DNA from: JAOPZW01 sp963807305
Lineage (GTDB): Bacteria > Actinomycetota > Thermoleophilia > Solirubrobacterales > Solirubrobacteraceae
Length of the DNA stretch: 64,000 nucleotides
Assembly (NCBI GenBank): GCA_963807305.1
Contig: CAWEBN010000005.1
Location: 1,116,001 to 1,180,000 of the forward strand
Direction: 5' to 3'
Shown: positions 33,393-42,164 of the stretch, in pieces
Layout: each line of letters opens with the position of its first letter
Numbering within the stretch: the first letter of the stretch is position 1
Notes under the pieces: generated by a model
The model's input: the letters and a program-made list of their open reading frames with translations, nothing else
The model's database searches: none
Told to the model about the DNA's origin: nothing
Program-made: the position numbers and the translations under genes

Positions 33393-33776
33393 TCACGAGA
33401 CGATCGGCGCCGGATTGCCCGCCGGCAGCCGGAACCGCACGCGGGTTCCGATGGGCGCGTCCTCCAGCCAGATCGAGCCGCCGTGGGCCTCGACGATCGC
33501 CCTCGAGACCGCGAGCCCGAGCCCCGCGCCGCCGGCGCTCCGCGCGCCGTCGGCGCGATAGAACGGCTCGAACACGCGCCGGCGGTGCTCGCGGGCGATG
33601 CCCAGGCCGGTGTCGGCGACCTCGATCTCGATCGCGTCGCCCACCGCCTTCGCGCGCACCGTCACGCTGCCGTCGGGAGGCGTGTGGTGGATGGCGTTCT
33701 GGATCAGGTTGAAGAGCACGCGCTGCAGCTTGTCGGGGTTGCCGTGGGCCGCGGCGAGCGCGGGTCGGATCTCCAC
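33393..33776 (-). pseudogene. histidine kinase remnant, ATPase domain only
   Basis: The frame encodes an HATPase_c domain from the N-box on: LQRVLFNLIQNAIHHTPPDG, then EVADTGLGIAREHRRRVFEPFYRADG, SAGGAGLGLAVSRAIVEAHGG and the final strand GTRVRFRLP. No dimerisation domain, phospho-His or sensor is present upstream. The frame extends a few codons above 33776 but is not kinase-like and then meets an unrelated gene. It resembles an OmpR-type kinase rather than the HisKA_3 kinase at 1949. It is probably a leftover of a deleted two-component system. Confidence 0.6.
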
Positions 33777-33843
33777 GCAGAACGCTCGTGCACTGCGATC
33801 GGACCGACTGTGAGCAAAGCCCGCCCGAGGCCGCCGTGCCTGG

Positions 33844-34080
33844 TCAGTGACGGGCGCGGGCGTGCCGGACGAGCAGCCATGCGGCGACGGGCGGCGCCGC
33901 GAGAACCGCCGCGGCGAGGCCCAGCACGAGCAGCGGGAGCAGGAGGACCACCGCGAACACGGCCAGCAGCCCGATGCAGGGGAGCAGGCCGGGGAAGAGC
34001 ACCGAGAGTTGGATCAGTGCCAGCCCCGTGCCCGTTCCCGCGTGGATGAGCCCGGTGTAGGCGGTCTTCTCGCCGGCCAT
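33844..34080 (-). CDS. small membrane protein next to ABC-2 transporter
   Basis: This is a 78-residue protein with two or three hydrophobic stretches (GLALIQLSVLFPGLLPCIGLLAVFAVVLLLPLLVL and AAAVLAAPPVAAWLLV). It starts right after the ABC permease stop on the same strand, so it is likely the third gene of that operon. No family is recognised; it may be an accessory subunit of the exporter. Confidence 0.55.
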   Translation of the reverse strand: MAGEKTAYTGLIHAGTGTGLALIQLSVLFPGLLPCIGLLAVFAVVLLLPLLVLGLAAAVLAAPPVAAWLLVRHARARH

Positions 34081-34081
34081 G

Positions 34082-34945
34082 TCAGCTCACCGCCGAGCGC
34101 GTGAACGCGCGGATCGCGACGGCCATGAAGGCCGCGGCGAACGCGGCGACGACCCCCAGGCTCAGCCACGCCTCGGCGGTCGTGTTGCTCATACCCCAGA
34201 TGTCGTGCAGGCCGGAGCCGCCGGGGTCGGCGAACCCGTAGCGCATGAGCGCCATCGCGTGGGTGAGCGGCAGGACCTTGGCGAACGCGGTCAGCGCACC
34301 CGGCAGTGCGCCGATGGGGAACAGCGCGCCCGCGAAGAACCATGGAAGGATCGCAATGGCCGGGGTGGCCGCGATGTACTCCTCCTGCTGGTGGATCCGC
34401 GCGGCGAGCGTCTCGGCGATGCCGTACATGAGGACGATGAACAGCACCGCGGCGGCGACGAACCAGGCCACGCCGGCGGCGCGGACGTTGAAGTCGGCGC
34501 CGCGCAGCGCCGCTGCGGCGATGACCACGAAGATCTGCAGGGCGCACAGGCCGAGCACGACGACGAGGTTGCCCAGGATGAGCAGCGGGCGGGGGACGGG
34601 CGCGGCGAGCAGCTCGCGCTGCGCGCCGCTGTCGCGGTCGACCAGGACGCTGAGCCCCGCGAAGGTGGTCGCCAGCGGGACGAGCAGCCCGACGGTGCCG
34701 ATGGCCACGAACGCGGTGTAGTCGATGTTCGTGTGCAGGCCGCCGAGCGCCGCCTTGAGCGCCGGGGCGATCACGAGCGCGAAGAGGATCGGGGTCAGCA
34801 TCGGCACCGCGATCTGGCGGGGGTTGTGAGCGGTGAGCGCCGCCCGGCGCGATGCGAGCGTGCGCACGGCGCGGCCCAGCGGCGTGCGTGGGGGCGGCGC
34901 GATGGTCGGTACGAGAGCGGCGGGTCCAGGGATGGTGGTGGCCAT
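34082..34945 (-). CDS. ABC-2 type transporter permease
   Basis: This is a 287-residue permease with six membrane helices: IAVPMLTPILFALVIAPAL, FVAIGTVGLLVPLATTFAGL, LLILGNLVVVLGLCALQIFVV, VAWFVAAAVLFIVLMYGIAE and so on. DRDSGAQRELLAAPVPR in the cytoplasmic loop is a common element of DrrB/NodJ-like permeases. It works with the ATPase encoded directly upstream. The substrate is probably a lipophilic compound or drug; none is indicated by neighbours. Confidence 0.85.
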   Translation of the reverse strand: MATTIPGPAALVPTIAPPPRTPLGRAVRTLASRRAALTAHNPRQIAVPMLTPILFALVIAPALKAALGGLHTNIDYTAFVAIGTVGLLVPLATTFAGLSVLVDRDSGAQRELLAAPVPRPLLILGNLVVVLGLCALQIFVVIAAAALRGADFNVRAAGVAWFVAAAVLFIVLMYGIAETLAARIHQQEEYIAATPAIAILPWFFAGALFPIGALPGALTAFAKVLPLTHAMALMRYGFADPGGSGLHDIWGMSNTTAEAWLSLGVVAAFAAAFMAVAIRAFTRSAVS

Positions 34946-34971
34946 TGGGTTCGGTCCCTTCGTCGGAGATT

Positions 34972-35931
<960 letters not shown>

Positions 35932-36025
35932 GCCGTGCTCCTCGTCGTCGTCGTTGCATCGCATTTGACGAATCCCGACGAGGCGATGTGACAAGGCCCC
36001 GCGGTCACAGCCCCCTCCGCGATGC

Positions 36026-36048
36026 CGTGGTGCACCGGTACCACCACG
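36026..36048. repeat. hairpin CGTGGTG-N9-CACCACG upstream of mptA
   Basis: A perfect 7-bp stem with a 9-nt loop lies 23 nt before the mptA start. The intergenic space 35932-36071 otherwise holds a TTGACG sequence (35965-35970) that could be a -35 element for mptA, but no convincing -10 follows. A regulatory function is possible but not shown. Confidence 0.35.
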
Positions 36049-36071
36049 CGCACTAGGTACCCTCGGAGTCG

Positions 36072-37067
36072 ATGGAGCGGATGCCTGTCGCGCGAGGTCC
36101 CGACGTGCAGGCGTCGGCGCCGGCGATCCAGGTGTCGCTCTCGCGCGTCGGCGTGACGAACGTCGAGAAGGTCATCCGGATCGGCCCCGCCGGCGCGGAG
36201 CAGCTCTATTACGCCAAGCTCGACTGCTTCGTCGACCTCGGCGCCGAGCAGAAGGGCGCGCACATGTCGCGCTTCGAGGAGGTCGTCAACGACGTCATCG
36301 GCGAGGTCGTCCTGGGCGAGAGCGGCTTCAAGGCCGAGCAGCTGGCCCAGCACGTGGCCGTGCAGGTGCGCGAGCGCCAGGACGCGCTGCGCGCGGAGGT
36401 GACGATCGCCGCGCGCTATCCGGAGTACAAGCCGGCGCCGGTGTCGGGCATCCCGACGCAGGAGATCTACACGCTGTTCGGCTCGGCGGTCGCGTCCGAC
36501 CGCGGCACGCGCCGCCTGGTGGGGGTGGCGGCCCAGGGGATGACCGCGTGCCCGTGTGCGCAGCAGCTCGTCGCGGGCCGCTCGCGCGAGCGCCTGATCG
36601 CCGATGGGTTCGGTGACGACGAGATCGAGCGCATCTTCGAGGCGGTCCCGGTGGCCACGCACAACCAGCGCGGCCTGGGCACGCTCCACCTCGGGCTGCC
36701 CGAGGCGTGCAGGACCGACGTCGACGCCGCGGAGCTGCTGGAGATCGTCGAGGACTCGATGTCGAGCGAGATCTACGAGCTCATGAAGCGCTCCGACGAG
36801 GCCTCGGTGGTCGAGAAGGCCCACCGCCGTCCGCGCTTCGTCGAGGACTGCGTGCGCGAGGCGATCCGCGGCGCGATGCAGCGCTTCGGGAGCTTGGGCG
36901 ACGACGCGTTCGTCTCTGCGCGCCAGGAGAACCTCGAGACGATCCACCAGCACAACGTGGTTGCCGAGCGCTTCGGGCTGCTCGGCGAGCTGCGCCGCGA
37001 GCTCGACGCGGGCCACCACGTCGCGCATCACATGACGATGCGCGAGTGGCTCGACGTCGCCGCCTGA
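36072..37067 (+). CDS. mptA: GTP cyclohydrolase, MptA/FolE2 type
   Basis: This is a 331-residue enzyme of the FolE2/MptA family, which opens GTP to a dihydroneopterin (cyclic) phosphate, the first step of methanopterin synthesis. Conserved pieces are ELYYAKLDCFVDLGAEQKGAHMSRF-like (EQLYYAKLDCFVDLG), GMTACPCAQQLV with the catalytic/metal Cys, ATHNQRGLGTLHL with the metal His, and HNVVAERFG. In archaea MptA is Fe-dependent. It opens the H4MPT island and its stop abuts the stop of the convergent DUF1464 gene (TGATCA). An MptA rather than a second folate FolE is preferred because of the surrounding H4MPT genes. Confidence 0.85.
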   Translation: MERMPVARGPDVQASAPAIQVSLSRVGVTNVEKVIRIGPAGAEQLYYAKLDCFVDLGAEQKGAHMSRFEEVVNDVIGEVVLGESGFKAEQLAQHVAVQVRERQDALRAEVTIAARYPEYKPAPVSGIPTQEIYTLFGSAVASDRGTRRLVGVAAQGMTACPCAQQLVAGRSRERLIADGFGDDEIERIFEAVPVATHNQRGLGTLHLGLPEACRTDVDAAELLEIVEDSMSSEIYELMKRSDEASVVEKAHRRPRFVEDCVREAIRGAMQRFGSLGDDAFVSARQENLETIHQHNVVAERFGLLGELRRELDAGHHVAHHMTMREWLDVAA

Positions 37068-38159
37068 TCAGCGCAGCCGAATCTCGTCGGCGCCGTACAC
37101 CCTGAGGTGGTCGAGCGCAGAGCCGCTCGCACCGGCCACGCCCAGGCGCTCGACGAGCGCCGCGTAGCGCCCTCCCGCCAGGCCGTCGGCCAGCACCGCC
37201 GCGCCATGTGCCGCGGCACTGGCGCCGGCACCGGCGCCCGCCACGGCCCGCACCGGCGCCACGGCCGCGAGGCGCTCGCCGAGCGCATCGATGACGCCCG
37301 GTGCCTGCCCGAGGCGTCCCGCGACGAGGACCTCGCGCGGCGCCGGCGCGCTGGCCGTCAGCGCCAAAGCAGCCTTCGCCGCGCCTTCCTCCAGCGCGAG
37401 CCACCCCTCGCGGTGGCGCGGGTCGCGGCGCAGCTCCGCCAGCCCCGCGGAGAGGTCGAGCTCGCCCCGCGGATCGAGCGCGCCGCCGCTGAACACGGTC
37501 CGCTTCGACAGGGCGCCGCCGAGGAGGTATGCCACCTCGGCGTCGAGCGCACCGCACGCCCGGGCGCCGATCGGCCCGGCCGAGCCGCCCAGCCCATCGA
37601 CGATGCGCCCGCCGTCGACGGCCACCGCCGCGCTGAACCCACCGCCGAGCTCGAGCATGACGAACGAGGTCTCGGCGAAGTCGATGGCGAGCCGCCGCGC
37701 CTGGTCGACGATGCACAGCGCGACGCTCGCGACCTTGTCGGCGGTGCCGAGGTCGATCCGGTTCCACTTGCGGTAGGCCGGGATCGTCGGCAGGTGGATC
37801 GCTCCCGGGCCGAACACCAGTGGCAGGCCCGCGGCGATGAGCGCACGCACGATCGTGCGCATCCCCCCGACGCCGACGGGGCCGTGCGGCTCGTCCTCGC
37901 GCAGCAGAACGATGAGCGCGAGCTCGTGCTCGCCGACGTGCTCGCCGGGCACGAGCGGCAGCCCATAGCCGGCCGGGCCGAGCACGAGCTCGAACGGCCC
38001 GTGGTCCACGAGCGCCTCGACCAGCGGCGCGGGATCGGCGCCCACCTCGGCGGTGCGGAAGCTGCGCTCGAGGACGACCTCGCCGCCGTCGAGCGCGCAG
38101 ACGTCGAACGACACCGTCCCCGGATCGATGCCCGCAACCCGCGGGCCGCCTGGGTTCAC
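37068..38159 (-). CDS. DUF1464 family (ASKHA-fold) protein of the H4MPT cluster
   Basis: This is a 363-residue protein with actin/sugar-kinase-like ATPase features: VAGIDPGTVSFDVCALDGG (phosphate 1), FVMLELGGGFSAAVAVDGGRIVDG (phosphate 2) and REVLVAGRLGQAPGVIDALG (adenosine region). DUF1464 genes occur in archaea and in H4MPT-containing methylotrophs, where their role is undefined; a kinase step or ATP-driven function in cofactor synthesis is plausible. Its start overlaps the end of mtdB (ATGA-type), so it belongs to the minus-strand operon fae - SDR - PCD - DHPS-like - mtdB - DUF1464. Confidence 0.75.
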   Translation of the reverse strand: MNPGGPRVAGIDPGTVSFDVCALDGGEVVLERSFRTAEVGADPAPLVEALVDHGPFELVLGPAGYGLPLVPGEHVGEHELALIVLLREDEPHGPVGVGGMRTIVRALIAAGLPLVFGPGAIHLPTIPAYRKWNRIDLGTADKVASVALCIVDQARRLAIDFAETSFVMLELGGGFSAAVAVDGGRIVDGLGGSAGPIGARACGALDAEVAYLLGGALSKRTVFSGGALDPRGELDLSAGLAELRRDPRHREGWLALEEGAAKAALALTASAPAPREVLVAGRLGQAPGVIDALGERLAAVAPVRAVAGAGAGASAAAHGAAVLADGLAGGRYAALVERLGVAGASGSALDHLRVYGADEIRLR

Positions 38160-39025
38160 ACGAGCTCCTTGGCGACCTCGTAGACCGTGTCGGTGTCGAA
38201 GACCTGGTCGTTGCTCTCGAACATCCGCCGTATGCAGGTCTTGTGGACCTTCATCTTCGGCCCGCCGATCGCCAGCGCACCGAGCACGAGCTTGCCGCCG
38301 TGGTCGGCGAGGTCGTCGGTCGCCTTGGTGCCCTCGAGGCCGAGCGGATCGGCTGCGTTGTAGTCGGCGAGCAGCTCGATGCTCGGGTGCGCGGACCAGA
38401 AGTCCTCGCGCAGCACCTCCACGCCGGCCGGTCCCGCGGACAGGACGACCTGCGCGCCGTCGAGCGTCGCCTCGAGCTCGGAGCGGTCCTTCGGCTCGCG
38501 GGGCTCGAGGCCGAGCTCCTCGGCGGCGTCCAGACCACGCGGGCGGCGGTAGGGGCGGTCGTCGTCGAACAGGTCGGCCGGCAGGGGGGCGACGACGACC
38601 TCGCAGCCCTCCTTCTGCAGCAGGATCGCCGAGCGCAGCCCGACGGATCCCAGGCCGAGCACGACCGCCCGCTTGCCCTCGAGGTCGTAGGACTTGGCGA
38701 TCCGCGCGATCGTCGTGGCCGCGGTCGTGTTGCAGCCGTTGGAGTCGAGCATGACCGAGACCTTGAACGGGCCGAAGAACGCCTTCTGCACCTCGGCGAA
38801 GATCTCCTCGCCGGCGGCCACGTGCTTGCCGCCGACCCAGATGGCCGTGTTCTTCAGGTCATCGGGTCCGCGGGTGAAGAACGCGTCCTGCGCGAGGGCG
38901 CGGGCGTCCTCGCGCGTGACGTTGCCGTGTGAGAGCAGGACGTCCACGTCCGCGTCTTGCGCGACGATCGCGTCGAACGGGCTGGGGTGCTCCTCGGTGT
39001 CGAGCTGGAGCAGGATTCTCTTCAC
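38156..39025 (-). CDS. mtdB: NAD(P)-dependent methylene-H4MPT dehydrogenase
   Basis: This is a 289-residue enzyme oxidising methylene-H4MPT to methenyl-H4MPT with NAD(P)+, the second step of H4MPT-linked formaldehyde oxidation. LDSNGCNTTAATTIARI is characteristic of MtdA/MtdB. VVLGLGSVGLRSAILLQKEG is the dinucleotide-binding loop. The start is a GTG (KRILLQLDTEEHPSPFD) with a strong GAGGAGG ribosome site. Its start overlaps the stop of the DHPS-like gene. MtdB rather than MtdA is favoured by the H4MPT-only context, though the two cannot be separated with certainty by eye. Confidence 0.88.
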   Translation of the reverse strand: MKRILLQLDTEEHPSPFDAIVAQDADVDVLLSHGNVTREDARALAQDAFFTRGPDDLKNTAIWVGGKHVAAGEEIFAEVQKAFFGPFKVSVMLDSNGCNTTAATTIARIAKSYDLEGKRAVVLGLGSVGLRSAILLQKEGCEVVVAPLPADLFDDDRPYRRPRGLDAAEELGLEPREPKDRSELEATLDGAQVVLSAGPAGVEVLREDFWSAHPSIELLADYNAADPLGLEGTKATDDLADHGGKLVLGALAIGGPKMKVHKTCIRRMFESNDQVFDTDTVYEVAKELV

Positions 39026-40428
39026 GATGCCTCCTCGGTCTCGTCGTCGGGTGATGGCCTGGTGGAGCGAGCGGTCAGCCGGACGCGCTCGCGGCGCGGC
39101 TCGGCGAAGGTCAGGTAGCCCCAATCCAGGGGGGACTCCTGGCGGTAGTTCTTCCCCAACCCGCGGGCGATCGAGGCCTTCATCAGCTCTTTGCCCAGAT
39201 AGAAGGCGTGGGTGTGCTCCTCGACGCCGAGCTCGTCGAAGATCGCGTTGATGTCGGTGCCCTTGACGAAGCGCTCGGCGTTGAAGGCATAGATCCACTC
39301 GGCGTCCGCGAAGATGCGGATGTTGGGGTCGGTGATGCTCGCGTGCAGCTCGCGCAGCTCGGCCTCCGTGTAGGGACTCACCTCCTCGTCCTTGATCGTC
39401 AGCAGTCGCCCGTCGACGTGCTTGGGCGGCGTTCCCTCCTGCTGGGCGAAGTGCATCAGCTGGGCCGCCAGGACGGCCTCGCGCACGGCGCCCCGCGCCC
39501 AGTCGATGACCTCCGTGGTCAGGACGTTGCGGATGCCGAGCTCCTGGCAGAAGCCGAGCAGCATCGCGGTGACGCCGGTCGTGTCGGCCTCGGTGAGCTC
39601 GGTCAGGTTGCCGATGCCCATCAGCATCTCGACATCGGGGTGGCGCCGGCGGACCTCCAGGTAGCGCCCGAGGCTGGCGGCGAAGCCCGAGCCGATCGGC
39701 TCGATGATCGGGTCGACGAGGAACGGCTTGCCGAGCGCTCGGAGGTGGGCGATGGTCGCGTCGAGGCTGTCCAGGTCGTCGGGCGTGTCGGGGATCAGGA
39801 CGGGCGTCGCGCGCAGCTGCTCGGCGACATGGCGGTTGTCGCCGTTGAGGCTGAGGACGTAGTCCACGCCCGCGGCATCGGCCATGACGATCTCGTCGGG
39901 ATCGAGCGTGTCGATGCTGAGCGTGAAGTCGCGCGCCTTGAGGTCGGCGATCACCTCGGGCCCGTCGTCGAGCCAGTCGCGGTCCAGCGAGAGCCCGAGG
40001 TCGATGACGTCGGCGCCCGCGTCGCGGTAGTAGGTGGCCCGTTCGACGATCAGCTCGCGGTCGAGGCGCGGAACGTTGTTGATCTCGGCGAAGACGCGGA
40101 TGTTGCGCGCGCCGTAGCGCGAGCGGGCGTCGGCCTGCCCGAAGAACGCAGGCAGCCGCTTGAGGTCGCCCGGGCCCTTCTCGGCCGGGACCCCGAGCTG
40201 CTCGGCGAGCACCTCGGGGTCGCCCTCGCACAGGCCCGGGATCATGATCCGCGTCACGCCCTCGGGGACCTCGAGGCGCTTGGCGATCCAGGCCGGCGTC
40301 ATGAGCGCCGCGACCGTGATCTTCATCACCGCGACGTCGTAGTCGAACGGCAGCTCCGCGCGCCGCAGCGTCTCGCGCAGCGCGGGCGCCGCGAGCTTGC
40401 CGGTTACGAAGAGGTAGCGATCGGCTAT
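39022..40428 (-). CDS. dihydropteroate-synthase-like pterin-binding protein (DUF6513), apparent ATA start
   Basis: This is a 468-residue protein found in bacterial H4MPT clusters. Residues 1-120 are a DUF6513-like domain (RYLFVTGKLAAPALRETL). The second domain is a pterin-binding TIM barrel with ADVIDLGLSLDRDWL, FTLSIDTLDPDEI and FLVDPIIEPIG. It likely binds a pterin in H4MPT assembly, perhaps condensing it with the ribosyl-aniline made by MptG, but this is inference. Only ATG 40329 is canonical, yet homologous sequence continues 33 codons upstream to an ATA (40428) that directly follows the TAG of the upstream gene. The start is therefore unusual. Confidence 0.75.
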   Translation of the reverse strand: MADRYLFVTGKLAAPALRETLRRAELPFDYDVAVMKITVAALMTPAWIAKRLEVPEGVTRIMIPGLCEGDPEVLAEQLGVPAEKGPGDLKRLPAFFGQADARSRYGARNIRVFAEINNVPRLDRELIVERATYYRDAGADVIDLGLSLDRDWLDDGPEVIADLKARDFTLSIDTLDPDEIVMADAAGVDYVLSLNGDNRHVAEQLRATPVLIPDTPDDLDSLDATIAHLRALGKPFLVDPIIEPIGSGFAASLGRYLEVRRRHPDVEMLMGIGNLTELTEADTTGVTAMLLGFCQELGIRNVLTTEVIDWARGAVREAVLAAQLMHFAQQEGTPPKHVDGRLLTIKDEEVSPYTEAELRELHASITDPNIRIFADAEWIYAFNAERFVKGTDINAIFDELGVEEHTHAFYLGKELMKASIARGLGKNYRQESPLDWGYLTFAEPRRERVRLTARSTRPSPDDETEEAS

Positions 40429-40806
40429 CTAACGTCCGCCCTTGCTGAAGACGAACTTGTTCGGGCTGCCCTCGAGCGGGCCGCCCTCCTCGGGCCGCCA
40501 GAGCACCGTGTCCTCGATCTTGCGCGCGAGCGCGAAGTCCTTGTCGGTGATGCCGCCGCTGGAGTGCGTGCAGAGCTTGACCCACAGCTTGCCCCACGTC
40601 ACCGACAGGTCGGCGTGGTGCCAGGCCGCCTCGCACAGGTAGCCGACCGCGTTGACGAGCATGAGCGTCGTCGGCCAGCCGTCGGTGTTGAACTTGCGCC
40701 GGATCCAGCCGTCCTCGTAGTACCAGTCGTCGAGGCCGTGCTCCTTGAGCTTGGCGTCGATCTCGTCGACCGGGTACTTCTCGAGCTTCTCCTGGGTCTG
40801 CGCCAT
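40429..40806 (-). CDS. pterin-4a-carbinolamine dehydratase-like protein
   Basis: This is a 125-residue protein with the pterin dehydratase (PCD/DCoH) pattern: LCEAAWHHADLSVTWGKLWVKL gives the HH-x-Asp substrate site and aromatic residues, and THSSGGITDKDFALARKIE the terminal Asp. The N-terminal part (DGWIRRKFNTDGWPTTLMLVNAVGYL) matches the PCD helix-strand pair. PCD-like genes recur in methylotroph H4MPT clusters, where they may act on the pterin during H4MPT synthesis or recycling. Its TAG stop touches the apparent ATA start of the DHPS-like gene. Confidence 0.8.
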   Translation of the reverse strand: MAQTQEKLEKYPVDEIDAKLKEHGLDDWYYEDGWIRRKFNTDGWPTTLMLVNAVGYLCEAAWHHADLSVTWGKLWVKLCTHSSGGITDKDFALARKIEDTVLWRPEEGGPLEGSPNKFVFSKGGR

Positions 40807-40843
40807 GGCATTCCCTCCTTCGGGTCCGCGGGTTCTCCGCCGC

Positions 40844-41581
40844 CTACAGTACGCCGCCGTTGACGTTGATCGCCTGGCCGGTGACGAACGCGGCCTCGGG
40901 GGAGGCGAGGTAGAGGGCCGCGTCCGCGACGTCCCGCGGGCGGCCCCATCGCCCCAGCGGGGTGTCCTCCGCGACCGAGCGGTGGAAGTCGCGATCGACC
41001 TGCTCGCCGAAGCCGGTCTCGATCCAACCGGGACTCAGCACGTTGACGCGCACCTCCGGGGCGAGGGCACGCGCCAGGCTCTTGCTGAAGGCCAGCACCC
41101 CGCCCTTGACGGCGGAGAACAGCTGCGGGTCGTCGCCGGCCATCCCGGTCGTCACGTGGTCCCAGCTCATGTTGAGGATCGTGCCGCCGCCGTCCTGGCG
41201 GCGCATGAGCTCGCCCGCCGCGTACGAGCACGCGATCGTGCCCTTCAGGTCGACCGCGAGCAGCGCGTCGAGCTTGTGCTCCCAATCCCACACCGCCGCG
41301 GCGCCGGTGAGGACGTCGACACCCGCGTTGTTGACCCACACGTCGAGGCGGCCGAGCTCGTCGCGCGCCTGCGCCACCAGGCCCTCGCACGCCTCGCGCG
41401 TGCCGAGGTCCGCCTGCGCGACCAGCGCGCGCCCGCCGCGCCCGGCGATCGCATCGGCGACCTCGCGGGCGCGCTCGAGCGACGCGCGGTGCGTCAGCAG
41501 GACCGTCGCGCCCTGCGCGGCGAACGTCTCGGCGATGGCACGGCCGATCCCGCTGCTCGCTCCGGTCACGACAGCGTGCAG
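40844..41581 (-). CDS. short-chain dehydrogenase/reductase, start uncertain (CTG or GTG)
   Basis: This is an SDR of about 245 residues. The cofactor motif is VTGASSGIGRAIAE; the absent-but-needed first strand AVV lies just before it. DVWVNNAGVD is the NNAG motif and QLFSAVKGGVLAFSKSL replaces the usual Y-x3-K Tyr with Phe/Ser-Ala-Val-Lys: the catalytic Tyr position reads F, an anomaly. Homology starts before the only canonical codon (GTG 41569), so CTG 41581 or another non-standard start is likely. The gene lies between fae and the PCD gene. A role in H4MPT synthesis (pterin reduction) or a degenerate reductase are both possible. Confidence 0.7.
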   Translation of the reverse strand: MHAVVTGASSGIGRAIAETFAAQGATVLLTHRASLERAREVADAIAGRGGRALVAQADLGTREACEGLVAQARDELGRLDVWVNNAGVDVLTGAAAVWDWEHKLDALLAVDLKGTIACSYAAGELMRRQDGGGTILNMSWDHVTTGMAGDDPQLFSAVKGGVLAFSKSLARALAPEVRVNVLSPGWIETGFGEQVDRDFHRSVAEDTPLGRWGRPRDVADAALYLASPEAAFVTGQAINVNGGVL

Positions 41582-41626
41582 GCCGGCGAGCCGGCCTGCC
41601 CCGGCGGATGGAGCCGGCGTGGCGGG

Positions 41627-42139
41627 TCAGTCCTCCACGCCGCCCGCGAACGGATGGCGCGCCGCCTCGGCCGAATCGGCGACCGCGCTCACGCTCGGCT
41701 CGCCCTTGAGCGCGCGCTCGATCGATTCCTTGGTCGCCTGGTAGTTGTAGTCGAAGATCTTCTTGTCGTCCGTGGCTTCCCAGTGGATGAAGACGCCGAC
41801 GATGATGCAGAGGTCGTCGACGTCGCCCGCGGGGATGATCCCGTCGCGCACCGCATGGACGACGGCGCGCGATACCGCCGCCTGGGCGGGGCCGAACATC
41901 TGCACGGCCTGCGTGGCGCCCTTCATCGTGACCTTGTTGGAGATGATCGTGTCGGGCTTGCACGGAAGGTTGGGCGTGACCACCGCGAGGAGGTTCGTGT
42001 GACCCTCCTTCTGGTTGACGAGCGAATTCGCGAATGCCTCGCCGACCGGCCCGCTCTTCGAACCGATGAGGAGGTCGATGTGCGCAACCTCGTTGCCCTC
42101 GCCGACGAGCGACTCTCCGACCTTGAACGCAGCGGCCAT
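41627..42139 (-). CDS. fae: formaldehyde-activating enzyme
   Basis: This is a 170-residue enzyme condensing formaldehyde with H4MPT to methylene-H4MPT, the entry of the pathway. It aligns over its whole length with known Fae: FKVGESLVGEGNEVAHIDLLIG (with the conserved catalytic-region His in AHIDLL), SLVNQKEGHTNLLAVVTPNL, TIISNKVTMKGATQAVQMFGPAQAAVSRAV and DGIIP. The usual length is 170. A clear ribosome site (GGAGG) precedes the ATG. It heads the minus-strand operon and is divergent from the CitG-like gene, whose start at 42165 leaves only 25 bp between them. Confidence 0.96.
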   Translation of the reverse strand: MAAAFKVGESLVGEGNEVAHIDLLIGSKSGPVGEAFANSLVNQKEGHTNLLAVVTPNLPCKPDTIISNKVTMKGATQAVQMFGPAQAAVSRAVVHAVRDGIIPAGDVDDLCIIVGVFIHWEATDDKKIFDYNYQATKESIERALKGEPSVSAVADSAEAARHPFAGGVED

Positions 42140-42164
42140 GACCCGTCCTCCTATGGTTTTCGGG

